Source: an uncultured Bacteroidota bacterium
GTDB lineage: Bacteria > Bacteroidota > Bacteroidia > 2-12-FULL-35-15
Length of the DNA stretch: 64,000 nt
NCBI GenBank assembly: GCA_903926385.1
Contig: CAIYIS010000057.1
Location: forward strand, 1-64,000
Reading direction: 5' to 3'
Shown piece by piece: positions 39,841 through 49,426 of this stretch. The position numbers and the translations under genes are program-made. Every line of letters begins with the position of its first letter. Positions within the stretch are counted from its first letter, which is position 1. The notes below the pieces were generated by a model. That model was not told the DNA's origin and did not search any database. It saw only the letters and a program-made list of their open reading frames with translations.

Positions 39841-39966
39841 AAGTACTTCCTTTAACAGATGAAGTACTTCCTTTAACAAGAGAAGTGCTTCCTTTAACAG
39901 ATGAAGTACTTCCTTTAACAGATGAAGTACTTCCTTTAACAAGAGAAGTACTCGGTTTACTAACGG
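39841..39966. repeat. tandem array C, 6 x 21 bp (last unit degenerate)
   Basis: Units AAGTACTTCCTTTAACAGATG or ...AACAAGAG starting at 39841, 39862, 39883, 39904, 39925, 39946. Confidence 0.97.
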
Positions 39967-40074
39967 CAATTATGCATGGTTAGATTTAAAACAACAATCC
40001 CGCTAAGAAATGGGTGGGATTGTTTTTGTATATAATAATAGTATATATTTGTAAAAGAATTTAAGCGGGTTCGG

Positions 40075-40100
40075 TTTGCAGGTGCTAAAACACCTGCAAA
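40075..40100 (+). promoter_or_regulatory. conserved hairpin in the presumed 5'UTR of the T9SS gene
   Basis: TTTGCAGGTG-CTAAAA-CACCTGCAAA; TATATTTG -7-like box at 40044-40051; identical arms to 9814-9838 in the same orientation relative to the gene. Confidence 0.6.
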
Positions 40101-40132
40101 GGCATCGTTTCTGCAAAATTTAAAGAGTAAAA

Positions 40133-41071
40133 ATGGAACACCAACAAGGGCGAATGAAAAGACAAACAGTTACCTTTTTAATTTTATTTTGTTTTCAAGC
40201 GACTCTTCAATTGAAAGCCCAACATCGCTATTTAGACAATAACCCTATTTGGGTTGTTCATTCTTCGTGTAACCCAGGAAATTGTTTAATGGACTATTCA
40301 AACATTTATTATTATCTGAAAGGATATTCCATTTTTGGAGGATATAGGTACCACAGAGTTTTTAAGGAAGAAATAGGACAACAAATTTGTTCTACAGGAA
40401 TAACATATTATGGAAGTAATGATACAATTAATCCTGTTGCATATTTAAGAGACACATTGCAACAGATACGGGAATACAATATGTTTGGTGATACTTTGCT
40501 TTATGAATTTAATTTAAGCATTGGTGACACTTTACGAAATACAGATTTTGGTTACACAACCGTAGATTCAATAGATAGTATTCCTGTTTCAAATTATTTT
40601 AGAAAACGATTTGCGCTTTCAAACCAAAATTGCACACATTACTTGTATGAAGGAATAGGTAATGGTGCTGGTTTTTTGGAACATCTAACTTGCACGAATG
40701 TTTCTTCAGACTGTTATTATACTTTATATTGTTATGGGTTTAATGATACTGCTTGGTATCCGACCTTAAATGCAGTTAGTCCTTGTACTATTCCTAACTA
40801 CAATATTGGAATAAGTGAACTGAGAAAACAATCAAACGAAATTATTATTTCTCCAAACCCTTTTACTACACAGACAACTATTAACTTTGGCGAAGAACAA
40901 AAGAATACGACAATAAAAATAACTGACCTACTTGGGAAAGAAATTAAGACATTCAATTTTACAGGCAGACAGTTTGTAATAGAGAAAGCACAAATGAAAG
41001 CAGGTATTTATTTCGTGCAGACAACAGACGGACAGAGAAACGTAATGAATGGAAAAATAATTATTCAATAA
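40133..41071 (+). CDS. secreted T9SS type A sorting-domain protein
   Basis: Signal-like N-terminus; C-term IIISPNPFTTQTTINF...TDLLGKEIKTFNF...AGIYFVQTTDGQRNVMNGKIIIQ. Confidence 0.85.
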   Translation: MEHQQGRMKRQTVTFLILFCFQATLQLKAQHRYLDNNPIWVVHSSCNPGNCLMDYSNIYYYLKGYSIFGGYRYHRVFKEEIGQQICSTGITYYGSNDTINPVAYLRDTLQQIREYNMFGDTLLYEFNLSIGDTLRNTDFGYTTVDSIDSIPVSNYFRKRFALSNQNCTHYLYEGIGNGAGFLEHLTCTNVSSDCYYTLYCYGFNDTAWYPTLNAVSPCTIPNYNIGISELRKQSNEIIISPNPFTTQTTINFGEEQKNTTIKITDLLGKEIKTFNFTGRQFVIEKAQMKAGIYFVQTTDGQRNVMNGKIIIQ

Positions 41072-41101
41072 AGGAATAAATTTAAGTTTGTCAATTGAAT
41101 G

Positions 41102-41134
41102 AAAAAACTCCGGCAGAAATGTTCGGAGTTTTTT
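41102..41134 (+). terminator. rho-independent terminator
   Basis: AAAAAACTCCG/CGGAGTTTTTT stem followed by T-run. Confidence 0.85.
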
Positions 41135-41357
41135 TTATTGCCTACTGCCTAATTGCTCAATTGCCCTTTAAACTACTCCCCTGAGCCTGATGCTTTGTGC
41201 TGCCAGAAAAAGGATTATTTTTCAAAAAATGTTTGGCGATTCTTAATAAATTGTATCTTTGCATCCCCAAAATGAAAAATGGGAAATAAATAAGTAGTAT
41301 TAACCTCTTCAGTTATTCACAAAAAAATAAGGTAACTGGATACAAAAAAGTAAAAGA

Positions 41358-43247
41358 ATGTCAGAAAACGAAACTGTTCAACCAGCTATGGAAGAACAAA
41401 CTGAACAGAAAGCAGTACAATTAACACCAGAACAACTTCACGAACAATTTGACTGGAATTCTACCGGAGCTAAAGCCGATATTTATTCTAAAGCAGACCG
41501 CGAAAAATTGGACTCGGTGTACGAAAAAACATTAACATCGATTACCTCTAATGCTGTGGTGGATGGAAAAGTGGTAGCAAAAAACAGCAAAGAAGTAGTA
41601 GTAAACATTGGTTACAAATCAGACGGAGTGGTTCAGTTATCTGAATTCCGCTACAATCCCGATTTAAAAGTGGGAGATACAGTAGAAGTATATGTAGAAA
41701 GTCAGGAAGATAAAAGTGGTCAGTTAATACTTTCCCACAAAACAGCTCGTGCCATGAAATCGTGGGATAGAGTTAATCAGGCATTGGTTACATCCGAAAT
41801 TATTACCGGATTTGTAAAATGCCGTACCAAAGGTGGTTTAATAGCCGATGTATTTGGTATCGAAGCCTTCTTACCGGGTTCTCAGATTGATGTTAAACCA
41901 ATCAGAGATTACGATGTGTATGTAGGAAAAACAATGGAATTTAAAGTTGTTAAAATTAATAACGAATTCAAAAACGTTGTTGTATCGCACAAAGCGCTTA
42001 TTGAAGAAGAACTTGAACAACAGAAAAAAGAAATTATATCTAAACTTGAAAAAGGTCAGGTATTGGAAGGAACTGTTAAAAACATCACTACTTACGGTGT
42101 GTTTATCGACCTAGGCGGAGTTGACGGATTGATTCACATTACCGATTTATCTTGGGGTCGTATCAACCATCCTGAAGAAGTGGTTAAATTGGATCAGAAA
42201 ATCAATGTGGTTATTCTTGATTTCGATAACGAGAAAAAACGTATTGCTTTAGGATTGAAACAACTTTCTGCACATCCTTGGGATGGCTTTAAAACCGACT
42301 TAGCTGTTGGCGATAAAGTAAAAGGTAAAGTAGTGGTTATAGCTGATTACGGTGCATTTGTTGAAATTCAACCGGGAGTTGAAGGTTTGATACACGTATC
42401 GGAAATGAGCTGGAGCCAGCACTTACGCACTGCTCACGATTTCTTAAAAGTGGGTGATGAGATAGAAGCTGTTATTCTTACATTAGACCGCGAAGAGCGC
42501 AAAATGTCGCTTGGTATTAAACAATTAATGCCTGACCCTTGGGCTAGCGTTATTACTAAATATGCTAAAGGAACTAAACACACCGCTACAGTTCGCAACT
42601 TTACCAACTTCGGTATCTTTGTTGAATTAGAAGAAGGAGTGGATGGTTTAATTCATATCTCCGACTTGTCATGGTCTAAAAAAGTAAAACATCCTTCAGA
42701 ATTTACCAAAGTAGGTGAGAAGATTGATGTTGTAGTTTTGGATATTGATGGAGAAAACCGCAGATTGAGTTTAGGACACAAACAAGTGGAAGAAAATCCA
42801 TGGGAAGTGTTCGAAACTATTTTCAGCATTAACTCTGTACACCAAGGTACCATTATCAATATACTTGATAAAGGAGCAATCATTGCAATGCCTTATGGTG
42901 TTGAGGCATTCTGCCCAACTCGTTTCCTATTAAAAGAAAATGGTAAAGCTGCGAAAGTAGAAGAAACATTAGATTTTAAAGTTATTGAGTTTAACAAAGA
43001 ATCTAAAAAAATAATAGTGTCGCATACTGATTTAGTAAAAGATGCTGCTAATCTTGATAAAGCCAATCTAACCGAAGGGCAGAAAAAAGATGAAGCAGAA
43101 ACTAAAAAAGCTACTAAAAAAGTAAAAGACAGCATTGAGAAAACTACCCTTGGTGATATTGATGTTCTTTCTAACCTAAAATCGGATATGGAAGCAACAG
43201 AAAAGAAAACTGAGGATGATGCAAGAGAAGCAAAAGCTTCTGAGTAA
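41358..43247 (+). CDS. rpsA: 30S ribosomal protein S1
   Basis: Multiple S1 repeats (GTVKNITTYGVFIDLGGVDGLIHITDLSWGRINHPEEVVKLDQKINVVILDFD...). Confidence 0.96.
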   Translation: MSENETVQPAMEEQTEQKAVQLTPEQLHEQFDWNSTGAKADIYSKADREKLDSVYEKTLTSITSNAVVDGKVVAKNSKEVVVNIGYKSDGVVQLSEFRYNPDLKVGDTVEVYVESQEDKSGQLILSHKTARAMKSWDRVNQALVTSEIITGFVKCRTKGGLIADVFGIEAFLPGSQIDVKPIRDYDVYVGKTMEFKVVKINNEFKNVVVSHKALIEEELEQQKKEIISKLEKGQVLEGTVKNITTYGVFIDLGGVDGLIHITDLSWGRINHPEEVVKLDQKINVVILDFDNEKKRIALGLKQLSAHPWDGFKTDLAVGDKVKGKVVVIADYGAFVEIQPGVEGLIHVSEMSWSQHLRTAHDFLKVGDEIEAVILTLDREERKMSLGIKQLMPDPWASVITKYAKGTKHTATVRNFTNFGIFVELEEGVDGLIHISDLSWSKKVKHPSEFTKVGEKIDVVVLDIDGENRRLSLGHKQVEENPWEVFETIFSINSVHQGTIINILDKGAIIAMPYGVEAFCPTRFLLKENGKAAKVEETLDFKVIEFNKESKKIIVSHTDLVKDAANLDKANLTEGQKKDEAETKKATKKVKDSIEKTTLGDIDVLSNLKSDMEATEKKTEDDAREAKASE

Positions 43248-43307
43248 AATATTTTGTGAGGCAGCAATGCCTTACAAAATCTAGGAATCACGCCATGGTT
43301 TTTAGAG

Positions 43308-43335
43308 AAATGCCCCGCAGAAATGCGGGGCATTT
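43308..43335 (+). terminator. rpsA terminator
   Basis: 12-bp perfect stem AAATGCCCCGCA-GAAA-TGCGGGGCATTT and T-run. Confidence 0.9.
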
Positions 43336-43383
43336 TTATTTGTTATTAAAATTAAATAGCCTTCATCAACTTTTTATATATCT

Positions 43384-43935
43384 TTGTCTCCTGATATGAT
43401 GAAGCCACGAATCATTTTAGACAGCAAACAATTTGAAGTTACCGTAACTCGGCTTTGCTATCAATTAATAGAAGTTCACAATGACTTTTCGAACAGTGTA
43501 ATTGTAGGGCTTCAACCCCGCGGAATATTTCTTGCCAAACGAATTCAGAAAAAACTTTCGGAGTTATTAAAAAATAAAGACATCAAGTGCGGAAGCCTTG
43601 ATACTACTTTTTATCGCGATGATTTCAGAAAAAAAGAATTGATACCAACCGCCACCGAAATTAATTTTATTGTAGAAGATAAAAATGTAATTCTGGTTGA
43701 CGATGTATTGTTTACCGGGCGTACCATACGTGCCGGACTGGATGCTATGCTTGCTTTTGGCCGACCAAACGATGTGGAGTTGCTGGTATTAATAGACCGC
43801 AGATTGAGCAGACACCTGCCCATACAAGCCAAATATGTAGGAAAAACCATTGATTCGATAGCTTCTGAAAAAGTAAAAGTAGAATGGAAAGAAACTGATG
43901 GGGCAGATAGAGTAACCCTTTTGTCGAATGATTAA
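43384..43935 (+). CDS. pyrR: bifunctional pyr operon regulator/uracil phosphoribosyltransferase
   Basis: GLQPRGIFLAKRI; NVILVDDVLFTGRTIRAGLDA PRPP loop; LIDRRLSRHLPIQAKYVGK. Confidence 0.94.
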   Translation: MSPDMMKPRIILDSKQFEVTVTRLCYQLIEVHNDFSNSVIVGLQPRGIFLAKRIQKKLSELLKNKDIKCGSLDTTFYRDDFRKKELIPTATEINFIVEDKNVILVDDVLFTGRTIRAGLDAMLAFGRPNDVELLVLIDRRLSRHLPIQAKYVGKTIDSIASEKVKVEWKETDGADRVTLLSND

Positions 43936-43949
43936 TATATGAATGACCA

Positions 43950-44873
43950 ATGACCAAACTCAGCACGAAACATTTACTCGGAATAAAAGACCTCACTGCT
44001 GATGACATTCAACTTATATTGAATACTGCCGAGAGTTTTAAAGAAGTCATTAACCGTCCCATTAAAAAAGTACCATCCTTACGCGATATTACCATTGCCA
44101 ATTTGTTTTTCGAAAATTCAACCCGTACCAAACTTTCGTTTGAGTTGGCCGAAAAACGGTTGAGCGCTGATGTGGTTAATTTTGCTTCGGCATCATCGTC
44201 CGTAAAAAAGGGGGAAACATTAATAGATACCGTAAATAATATACTCGCCATGAAAGTGGATATGGTGGTGATGCGTCATCCCAATCCCGGAGCAGCTGTG
44301 TTTTTATCCAAACACATTGATGCAAAAATAGTGAATGCCGGAGACGGAGCCCACGAACACCCTACACAAGCTTTGCTGGATGCATTTTCGATAAAAGAAA
44401 AACTGGGAAGTATTAAAGGAAAGAAAATAGTAATAGTTGGCGATGTGTTGCACTCTCGGGTGGCATTGTCGAATATATTTTGTTTACAAAAATTAGGTGC
44501 TGAGGTGATGGTATGCGGCCCTACTACTTTAATGCCAAAATACATCAGTTCGCTGGGAGTAAAAGTAGAACATAATTTGCGCAAAGCCCTTGAATGGTGC
44601 GATGTGGCAAATATGCTTCGTATTCAGTTGGAACGTCAGGATATAAAGTTTTTCCCTTCATTACGTGAGTACACCATGCTATACGGACTTAATAAAAGTA
44701 TGCTCGATTCGCTTTCTAAGAAAATTGTAATTATGCATCCCGGCCCTATCAACAGAGGAGTTGAAATAACTTCGGATGTTGCCGACAGCGACCAGAGTAT
44801 TATTTTGGATCAGGTAGAAAACGGTGTGGCGGTGAGAATGGCTGTATTATTTTTATTGGCAGGCAGAGCGTAA
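43950..44873 (+). CDS. pyrB: aspartate carbamoyltransferase catalytic subunit
   Basis: FFENSTRTKLSFELAEKRLSADVVNF; MVMRHPNPGAAVFLS; GDGAHEHPTQALLDAFSI; MHPGPINRGVEI. Confidence 0.96.
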   Translation: MTKLSTKHLLGIKDLTADDIQLILNTAESFKEVINRPIKKVPSLRDITIANLFFENSTRTKLSFELAEKRLSADVVNFASASSSVKKGETLIDTVNNILAMKVDMVVMRHPNPGAAVFLSKHIDAKIVNAGDGAHEHPTQALLDAFSIKEKLGSIKGKKIVIVGDVLHSRVALSNIFCLQKLGAEVMVCGPTTLMPKYISSLGVKVEHNLRKALEWCDVANMLRIQLERQDIKFFPSLREYTMLYGLNKSMLDSLSKKIVIMHPGPINRGVEITSDVADSDQSIILDQVENGVAVRMAVLFLLAGRA

Positions 44874-44959
44874 ATAGATATTTTTACTATTATTGCATTT
44901 GCAAATATTTTAGTTTTATAACAAAAGTTTACCTACTTTTGCTCAAACATTAAGAAGTT

Positions 44960-45301
44960 ATGAATTTTGAAATAGTAAAAACAGACAAGTATGCAGTGAT
45001 TAAACTTCAGGTAGAAAAACTGGATTCTAACATTGCTCCTTCTTTAAAATCAGAGTTAGTTGTACTAAATACTGATGGTGTGAAAAACATTATTATCGAC
45101 ATGTCGTTAACTCGTTATTGTGATTCTTCCGGTTTGTCGGCCATTTTGGTTGCAAACAGATTGTGCAGAAACAGTCAGGGAGCATTTGTATTAACTGGTT
45201 TGCAGGATGCTGTCAAAAAATTGATTTCCATCTCTCAGTTGGATTCTATTTTAACCATTACTGATGGTTTGCCCGAAGCAGAAGCCATATTTACTGCATA
45301 A
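44960..45301 (+). CDS. STAS domain anti-sigma factor antagonist-like protein
   Basis: NIIIDMSLTRYCDSSGLSAILVANRLCR. Confidence 0.9.
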   Translation: MNFEIVKTDKYAVIKLQVEKLDSNIAPSLKSELVVLNTDGVKNIIIDMSLTRYCDSSGLSAILVANRLCRNSQGAFVLTGLQDAVKKLISISQLDSILTITDGLPEAEAIFTA

Positions 45302-45325
45302 GTTTGACAATGCTTCAAACCACAA

Positions 45326-46249
45326 ATGCAAAATTTTGAATTAACTATTCTCGGTTGCAGTAGTGCAACTCCAACATCTAAACGTAATCCAACCGCTCAG
45401 CTTTTAAATATAGCTGAGCGTTTTTTTTTAATCGACTGCGGAGAGGCCACACAAATTCAGTTGCGCAAGCTTCATATCAAGTTTCAACGCATCAATCATA
45501 TTTTTATCAGTCACCTTCATGGCGACCATTATCTGGGCCTCATGGGTCTGCTTTCGAGTATGCATTTGCTGGGGCGTACCTTCGACCTTCATTTGTATTG
45601 CCCGGGAGAACTAAAAGAGATTATAGAAGTTCAGTTTAAACATTCGCAATCTTACCTCAATTATAAAATAGTTTACCATCCGCATAACTACATCAATAAT
45701 GATTTGATATACGAAGATGATAAAGTAGAAGTAAGAACCATAGTATTGAATCATCGTATACCTTGCTGTGGATTTATCTTTGCCGAAAAGCCTATTCTGG
45801 CTAATATTTCCAAACAGGTAATTGATAAATATGATCTTTCGGTAGAAGAAATTTTATCTGTCAAGAAAGGCAATGATTACAAATCATCCACAGGAGAAGT
45901 GATTCCGAACGAAAAGCTGATTACTCGAAAATTAAAGCCAAGAAAATATGTGTATTGCTCCGATACCATTTACGATAGGCGAATAGTGGAGTATATAAAA
46001 GGTGCAGATTTACTGTATCACGAAGCTACCTTTTTGCACGAAATGGTGGCTCGAGCCAAAGAAACCTTTCATACCACAGCATTGCAGGCTGGCGAAATAG
46101 CAAAAGAAGCTAACGTGAAAAAGTTGATGGTCGGACATTTTTCGGCTCGGTATAAAGATTTACAACCTATCTTGGACGAAGCGCAGTCCGTTTTCAGCAA
46201 TACCATTTTGGCTGAAGAAGGCGTTAGTACAGTGATAGAACATGGATAG
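45326..46249 (+). CDS. rnz: ribonuclease Z
   Basis: FISHLHGDHYLGLMGLLSSMHL; YCSDTIYDRRIVEYIKGADLLYHEATFL; HFSARYKD. Confidence 0.95.
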   Translation: MQNFELTILGCSSATPTSKRNPTAQLLNIAERFFLIDCGEATQIQLRKLHIKFQRINHIFISHLHGDHYLGLMGLLSSMHLLGRTFDLHLYCPGELKEIIEVQFKHSQSYLNYKIVYHPHNYINNDLIYEDDKVEVRTIVLNHRIPCCGFIFAEKPILANISKQVIDKYDLSVEEILSVKKGNDYKSSTGEVIPNEKLITRKLKPRKYVYCSDTIYDRRIVEYIKGADLLYHEATFLHEMVARAKETFHTTALQAGEIAKEANVKKLMVGHFSARYKDLQPILDEAQSVFSNTILAEEGVSTVIEHG

Positions 46250-46345
46250 ATACAGATTCATTTGACAGGAAAAAACAAAAGAACTAGTTCAGGGAATAAA
46301 TAATAAAGTGGACGTATAGCACAGAAATTAATAAACTTTTAAGGT

Positions 46346-47365
46346 ATGGAATTTACAGCTCAACAAATTGCAGGTATGCTCAACGGACAGATTGAAGGCG
46401 ATGCACAGGTAAAAATAACAAAGCTTTCGAAAATAGAAGAAGGCGAAACAGGCTCCATTTCTTTTCTGGCCAATCCAAAATACAATCATTTTCTATACAC
46501 CACCAAGGCATCGCTGGTTATTATCAATAAAAGTTATGAGCTTACAGGGCCTGTAACCACCAATCTTATTCGTGTAGAGAGTGCAGAGATTGCATTTGCA
46601 CAATTGCTGGATATGTATAATCAGATAAAGCTGAATAAAACCGGCATTTCCAAGCATGCGTTTATTTCAGAAAGTGCCAAAGTAGGCCAAAACATTTATG
46701 CAGGAGAGTTTTCTTTTGTTGGGGAAAATGTAAAAATTGGTAATAATGTAAAAATTTATCCTCAGGTTTACATAGGCGATAACGCTGTGATAGCCGATAA
46801 TACTACCTTGTTTTCAGGAGTTAAAATTTATTCGGAAAGTCAGATTGGCGAGAATTGTATTATCCATTCGGGTACAGTAATAGGCAGCGATGGTTTTCGA
46901 TTTAATCCTCAAAACGACAATCAAAAAGTACCTCAGATAGGAAATGTAATTATTGAACACGATGTGGAAATAGGCGCCAATTGTGCCATTGACAGAGCAA
47001 CTCTGGGGTCTACTATTTTGCGCAAAGGTGTAAAACTGGATAACTTAATTCATATTGCTCATAATGTTGAAGTGGGCGAAAATAGCTTTCTGGCTGCAGG
47101 AGTGGTTATTGCCGGGTCTACCAAGATTGGGAAAAACTGCATGTTCAGTGGGCAAGTGGGTATCGTTGGGCATCTCGAAATAGCAGACAATACCATCGTT
47201 TCGGCCCAATCGGGTATTTCTAAAAGTATTACTAAAAAAGGCGAAATGATGATGGGGTCACCTGCCTTTGAGGCCACCAAATACCGTAAGTCCTATGTTC
47301 ATTTCCGTAACCTTGATGACTTGGTGCACCGAGTGGCAGATATAGAAAAAGAGAAAAAGAGTTAG
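46346..47365 (+). CDS. lpxD: UDP-3-O-(3-hydroxymyristoyl)glucosamine N-acyltransferase
   Basis: Hexapeptide repeats; GSDGFRFNPQNDN...VIIEHDVEIGANCAIDRATLGST...DNLIHIAHNVEVGEN. Confidence 0.95.
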   Translation: MEFTAQQIAGMLNGQIEGDAQVKITKLSKIEEGETGSISFLANPKYNHFLYTTKASLVIINKSYELTGPVTTNLIRVESAEIAFAQLLDMYNQIKLNKTGISKHAFISESAKVGQNIYAGEFSFVGENVKIGNNVKIYPQVYIGDNAVIADNTTLFSGVKIYSESQIGENCIIHSGTVIGSDGFRFNPQNDNQKVPQIGNVIIEHDVEIGANCAIDRATLGSTILRKGVKLDNLIHIAHNVEVGENSFLAAGVVIAGSTKIGKNCMFSGQVGIVGHLEIADNTIVSAQSGISKSITKKGEMMMGSPAFEATKYRKSYVHFRNLDDLVHRVADIEKEKKS

Positions 47366-47374
47366 CAGTAAGAA

Positions 47375-48376
47375 TTAGCTCATCCCCATTTCTTTGTACC
47401 CAACCATACGATTGGTTTCCGGATCCCAGGCTTTAAGACGTAGGCATTTGATTATATCCGATGGAAATAGGCTGGTTTTATTTTTTACCTGAAGTTCAGG
47501 AATTGCAGCCATTGCCTCCGGCAAGCGATAAAACGGAATGCGAGAGTTAAGGTGATGCACATGATGATAACCAATATTGGCAGTAATCCAGTGTCCCACT
47601 TTATTCATGGCCATATAGCTTGACGACTCGAGTGCTGCATCCGAATAATTCCAATCCACATTATTGCGATACACAGCTTCCGGAAAATTATGTTGCGCAT
47701 AAAACAAATAAGCGCCCAACATGTGAGATAGGAAAAAAGGAAGAATAAAACTCAAAATAAGGGTTAGCCATCCGAAGTGTAAAACCAAAAAGGTAGCTAT
47801 CGAAAAATGGATAATCAAAGCAAGCAGCGAATCCCAGTGTCTGCGAGGACTTGATAGAAACGACTGAATACACATTCCATACATAAAGGTGGTGATGTAA
47901 GCAAAGAACATATTTATAGGACTACGAACCGCCAGATAAAAGAAACGTTCTGATTTGTCGGCTTCCATAAATTTTTGTTTGGTCATTATCGGAAACGAAC
48001 CAATGCTGGCACTAAATAATTTTGCATTGTGATTATGATGATGGTCGTGAGAGCGTTTCCATATTCCGGTAGGGGTAATCATGTAAATTCCAAAGATGGT
48101 AAACATCACCTTAGCCACCACCGATTTTTGTAAAATGGCATGATGCAGATAATCGTGAAAAATGATAAATACCCTCGAAAGCATAATAGCTGTAAATATA
48201 CTGCACAGCAAGCGCCATACAAACGCAGGGATTCCCATTAAGCTGGGAAATATATAAGTACCGATAATAGCTCCGATAAGTAGAGCAAATCCGGTGAGTG
48301 TGTGATACCAACTTTTCCATCTGATTTCTCGGGCAAATGGTTTGGTGGCAAGTATTAAATCTTTTCCTGATAACAT
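47375..48376 (-). CDS. membrane fatty acid desaturase
   Basis: Histidine boxes HDYLHH, HDHHHNHN, HHVHHL. Confidence 0.9.
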   Translation of the reverse strand: MLSGKDLILATKPFAREIRWKSWYHTLTGFALLIGAIIGTYIFPSLMGIPAFVWRLLCSIFTAIMLSRVFIIFHDYLHHAILQKSVVAKVMFTIFGIYMITPTGIWKRSHDHHHNHNAKLFSASIGSFPIMTKQKFMEADKSERFFYLAVRSPINMFFAYITTFMYGMCIQSFLSSPRRHWDSLLALIIHFSIATFLVLHFGWLTLILSFILPFFLSHMLGAYLFYAQHNFPEAVYRNNVDWNYSDAALESSSYMAMNKVGHWITANIGYHHVHHLNSRIPFYRLPEAMAAIPELQVKNKTSLFPSDIIKCLRLKAWDPETNRMVGYKEMGMS

Positions 48377-48951
48377 GGTGCAAAGGTAACAACTAATTAA
48401 CTTTAAAAAATAAAAAAAAACTTAAACGAAGTAGGGTAGGGGTAAGTTCCGAATGTGTTGATTATAAAGGATAGTATTTGATTTTCTGTAAAAAAGCCGT
48501 TCCTTTTTTTCTTTCTTGGGGATAAAAACCGCTGAACTTTGAGCGCTTTTTTTACCGCTCGAACTATATTTACAATGATATTTATCAGTTTTTGGTGAAA
48601 TAGGCCAAAATTGAGTCTGCCTTTATTTACATCTTTTAAATGTACCTGTCGTTTATATTGCCATTCCTGGGTTAGGGGAATGAGTACACATTTTTTTATA
48701 ATCTGAAAAAAGAAAAAAGCCATTTTTATACTTTCCGGCACAAAAATCAACGTTCACGAAGATATTTTTATGACTTCATTTTTGTGAAATGTTGAAGTCC
48801 TTTCATTATTCGTAAATTCGACCGTCACCCTAATCTCCGCCTGTAGTGAGGGTAGCCGAAGTGTTGAAAGGCATATTTCGCATGTCTCTTGCACAATTAA
48901 ATGTAAATTTTATCAATTCTTGCTGAACATTTCACTTATTTCAAGAGTTTC

Positions 48952-48973
48952 GATAAGTCGAGTCCGACTTATC
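48952..48973. repeat. inverted repeat at left edge of array D
   Basis: GATAAGTCG-AGTC-CGACTTATC, perfect 9-bp arms. Confidence 0.8.
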
Positions 48974-49085
48974 ACAACTCGAGTCCGACCTTTCGCAACT
49001 CGAGTCCGACCTTTCGCAACTTGTGTCCGACTTATCACAACTTGAGTCCGACTTGTCGTAAGTCGAGTCCGACTTATTGAAACTC
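48960..49085. repeat. tandem array D, 6 x 21 bp
   Basis: Units GAGTCCGAC(TTATCACA/CTTTCGCA)ACT(C/T) at 48960, 48981, 49002, 49023, 49044, 49065. Confidence 0.97.
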
Positions 49086-49426
49086 TTGCATAATTGGGGT
49101 CTGTTCAATAAAGTGGGTCAAATATATTTGTCAGATTCATTCTTTTTGCCCTTCCTAATGGCTTTTATTATTATCACAAGTCATAATACGATTGAAAGTG
49201 AGGACTTGCACGAACAAGCTTTTAATATTCTAGATTATTATTTAGAGGGAAGTAGATGATTTAATCAATTATAGTTAGTTGTATTCTTCGATTTTCTATT
49301 GAATAATTAGTCCCGCCTTGTTTCTGAAAATCCAAAAACTCACCAGTTTCCAAATTCGTATTTTATATTAAATAACACACTTCCTTCCTTCAAAAGCCGA
49401 ACAATTACAGTCAGAATCTCTAAACT

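Noticed and set aside
39778-39969. 63-aa minus-strand ORF (LLKEVLH repeats)
   Set aside because: It is just a translation of the 21-bp array C; a repeat without an internal stop gives open frames automatically, and there is no independent coding evidence.
48403-48750. 115-aa minus-strand ORF
   Set aside because: Low-complexity AT-rich translation with no family resemblance; position in a repeat-rich gap makes coding doubtful.
49077-49259. 60-aa plus-strand ORF after array D
   Set aside because: The start codon lies inside the array and no homologue is recognised; a gene remnant is possible but not supportable.
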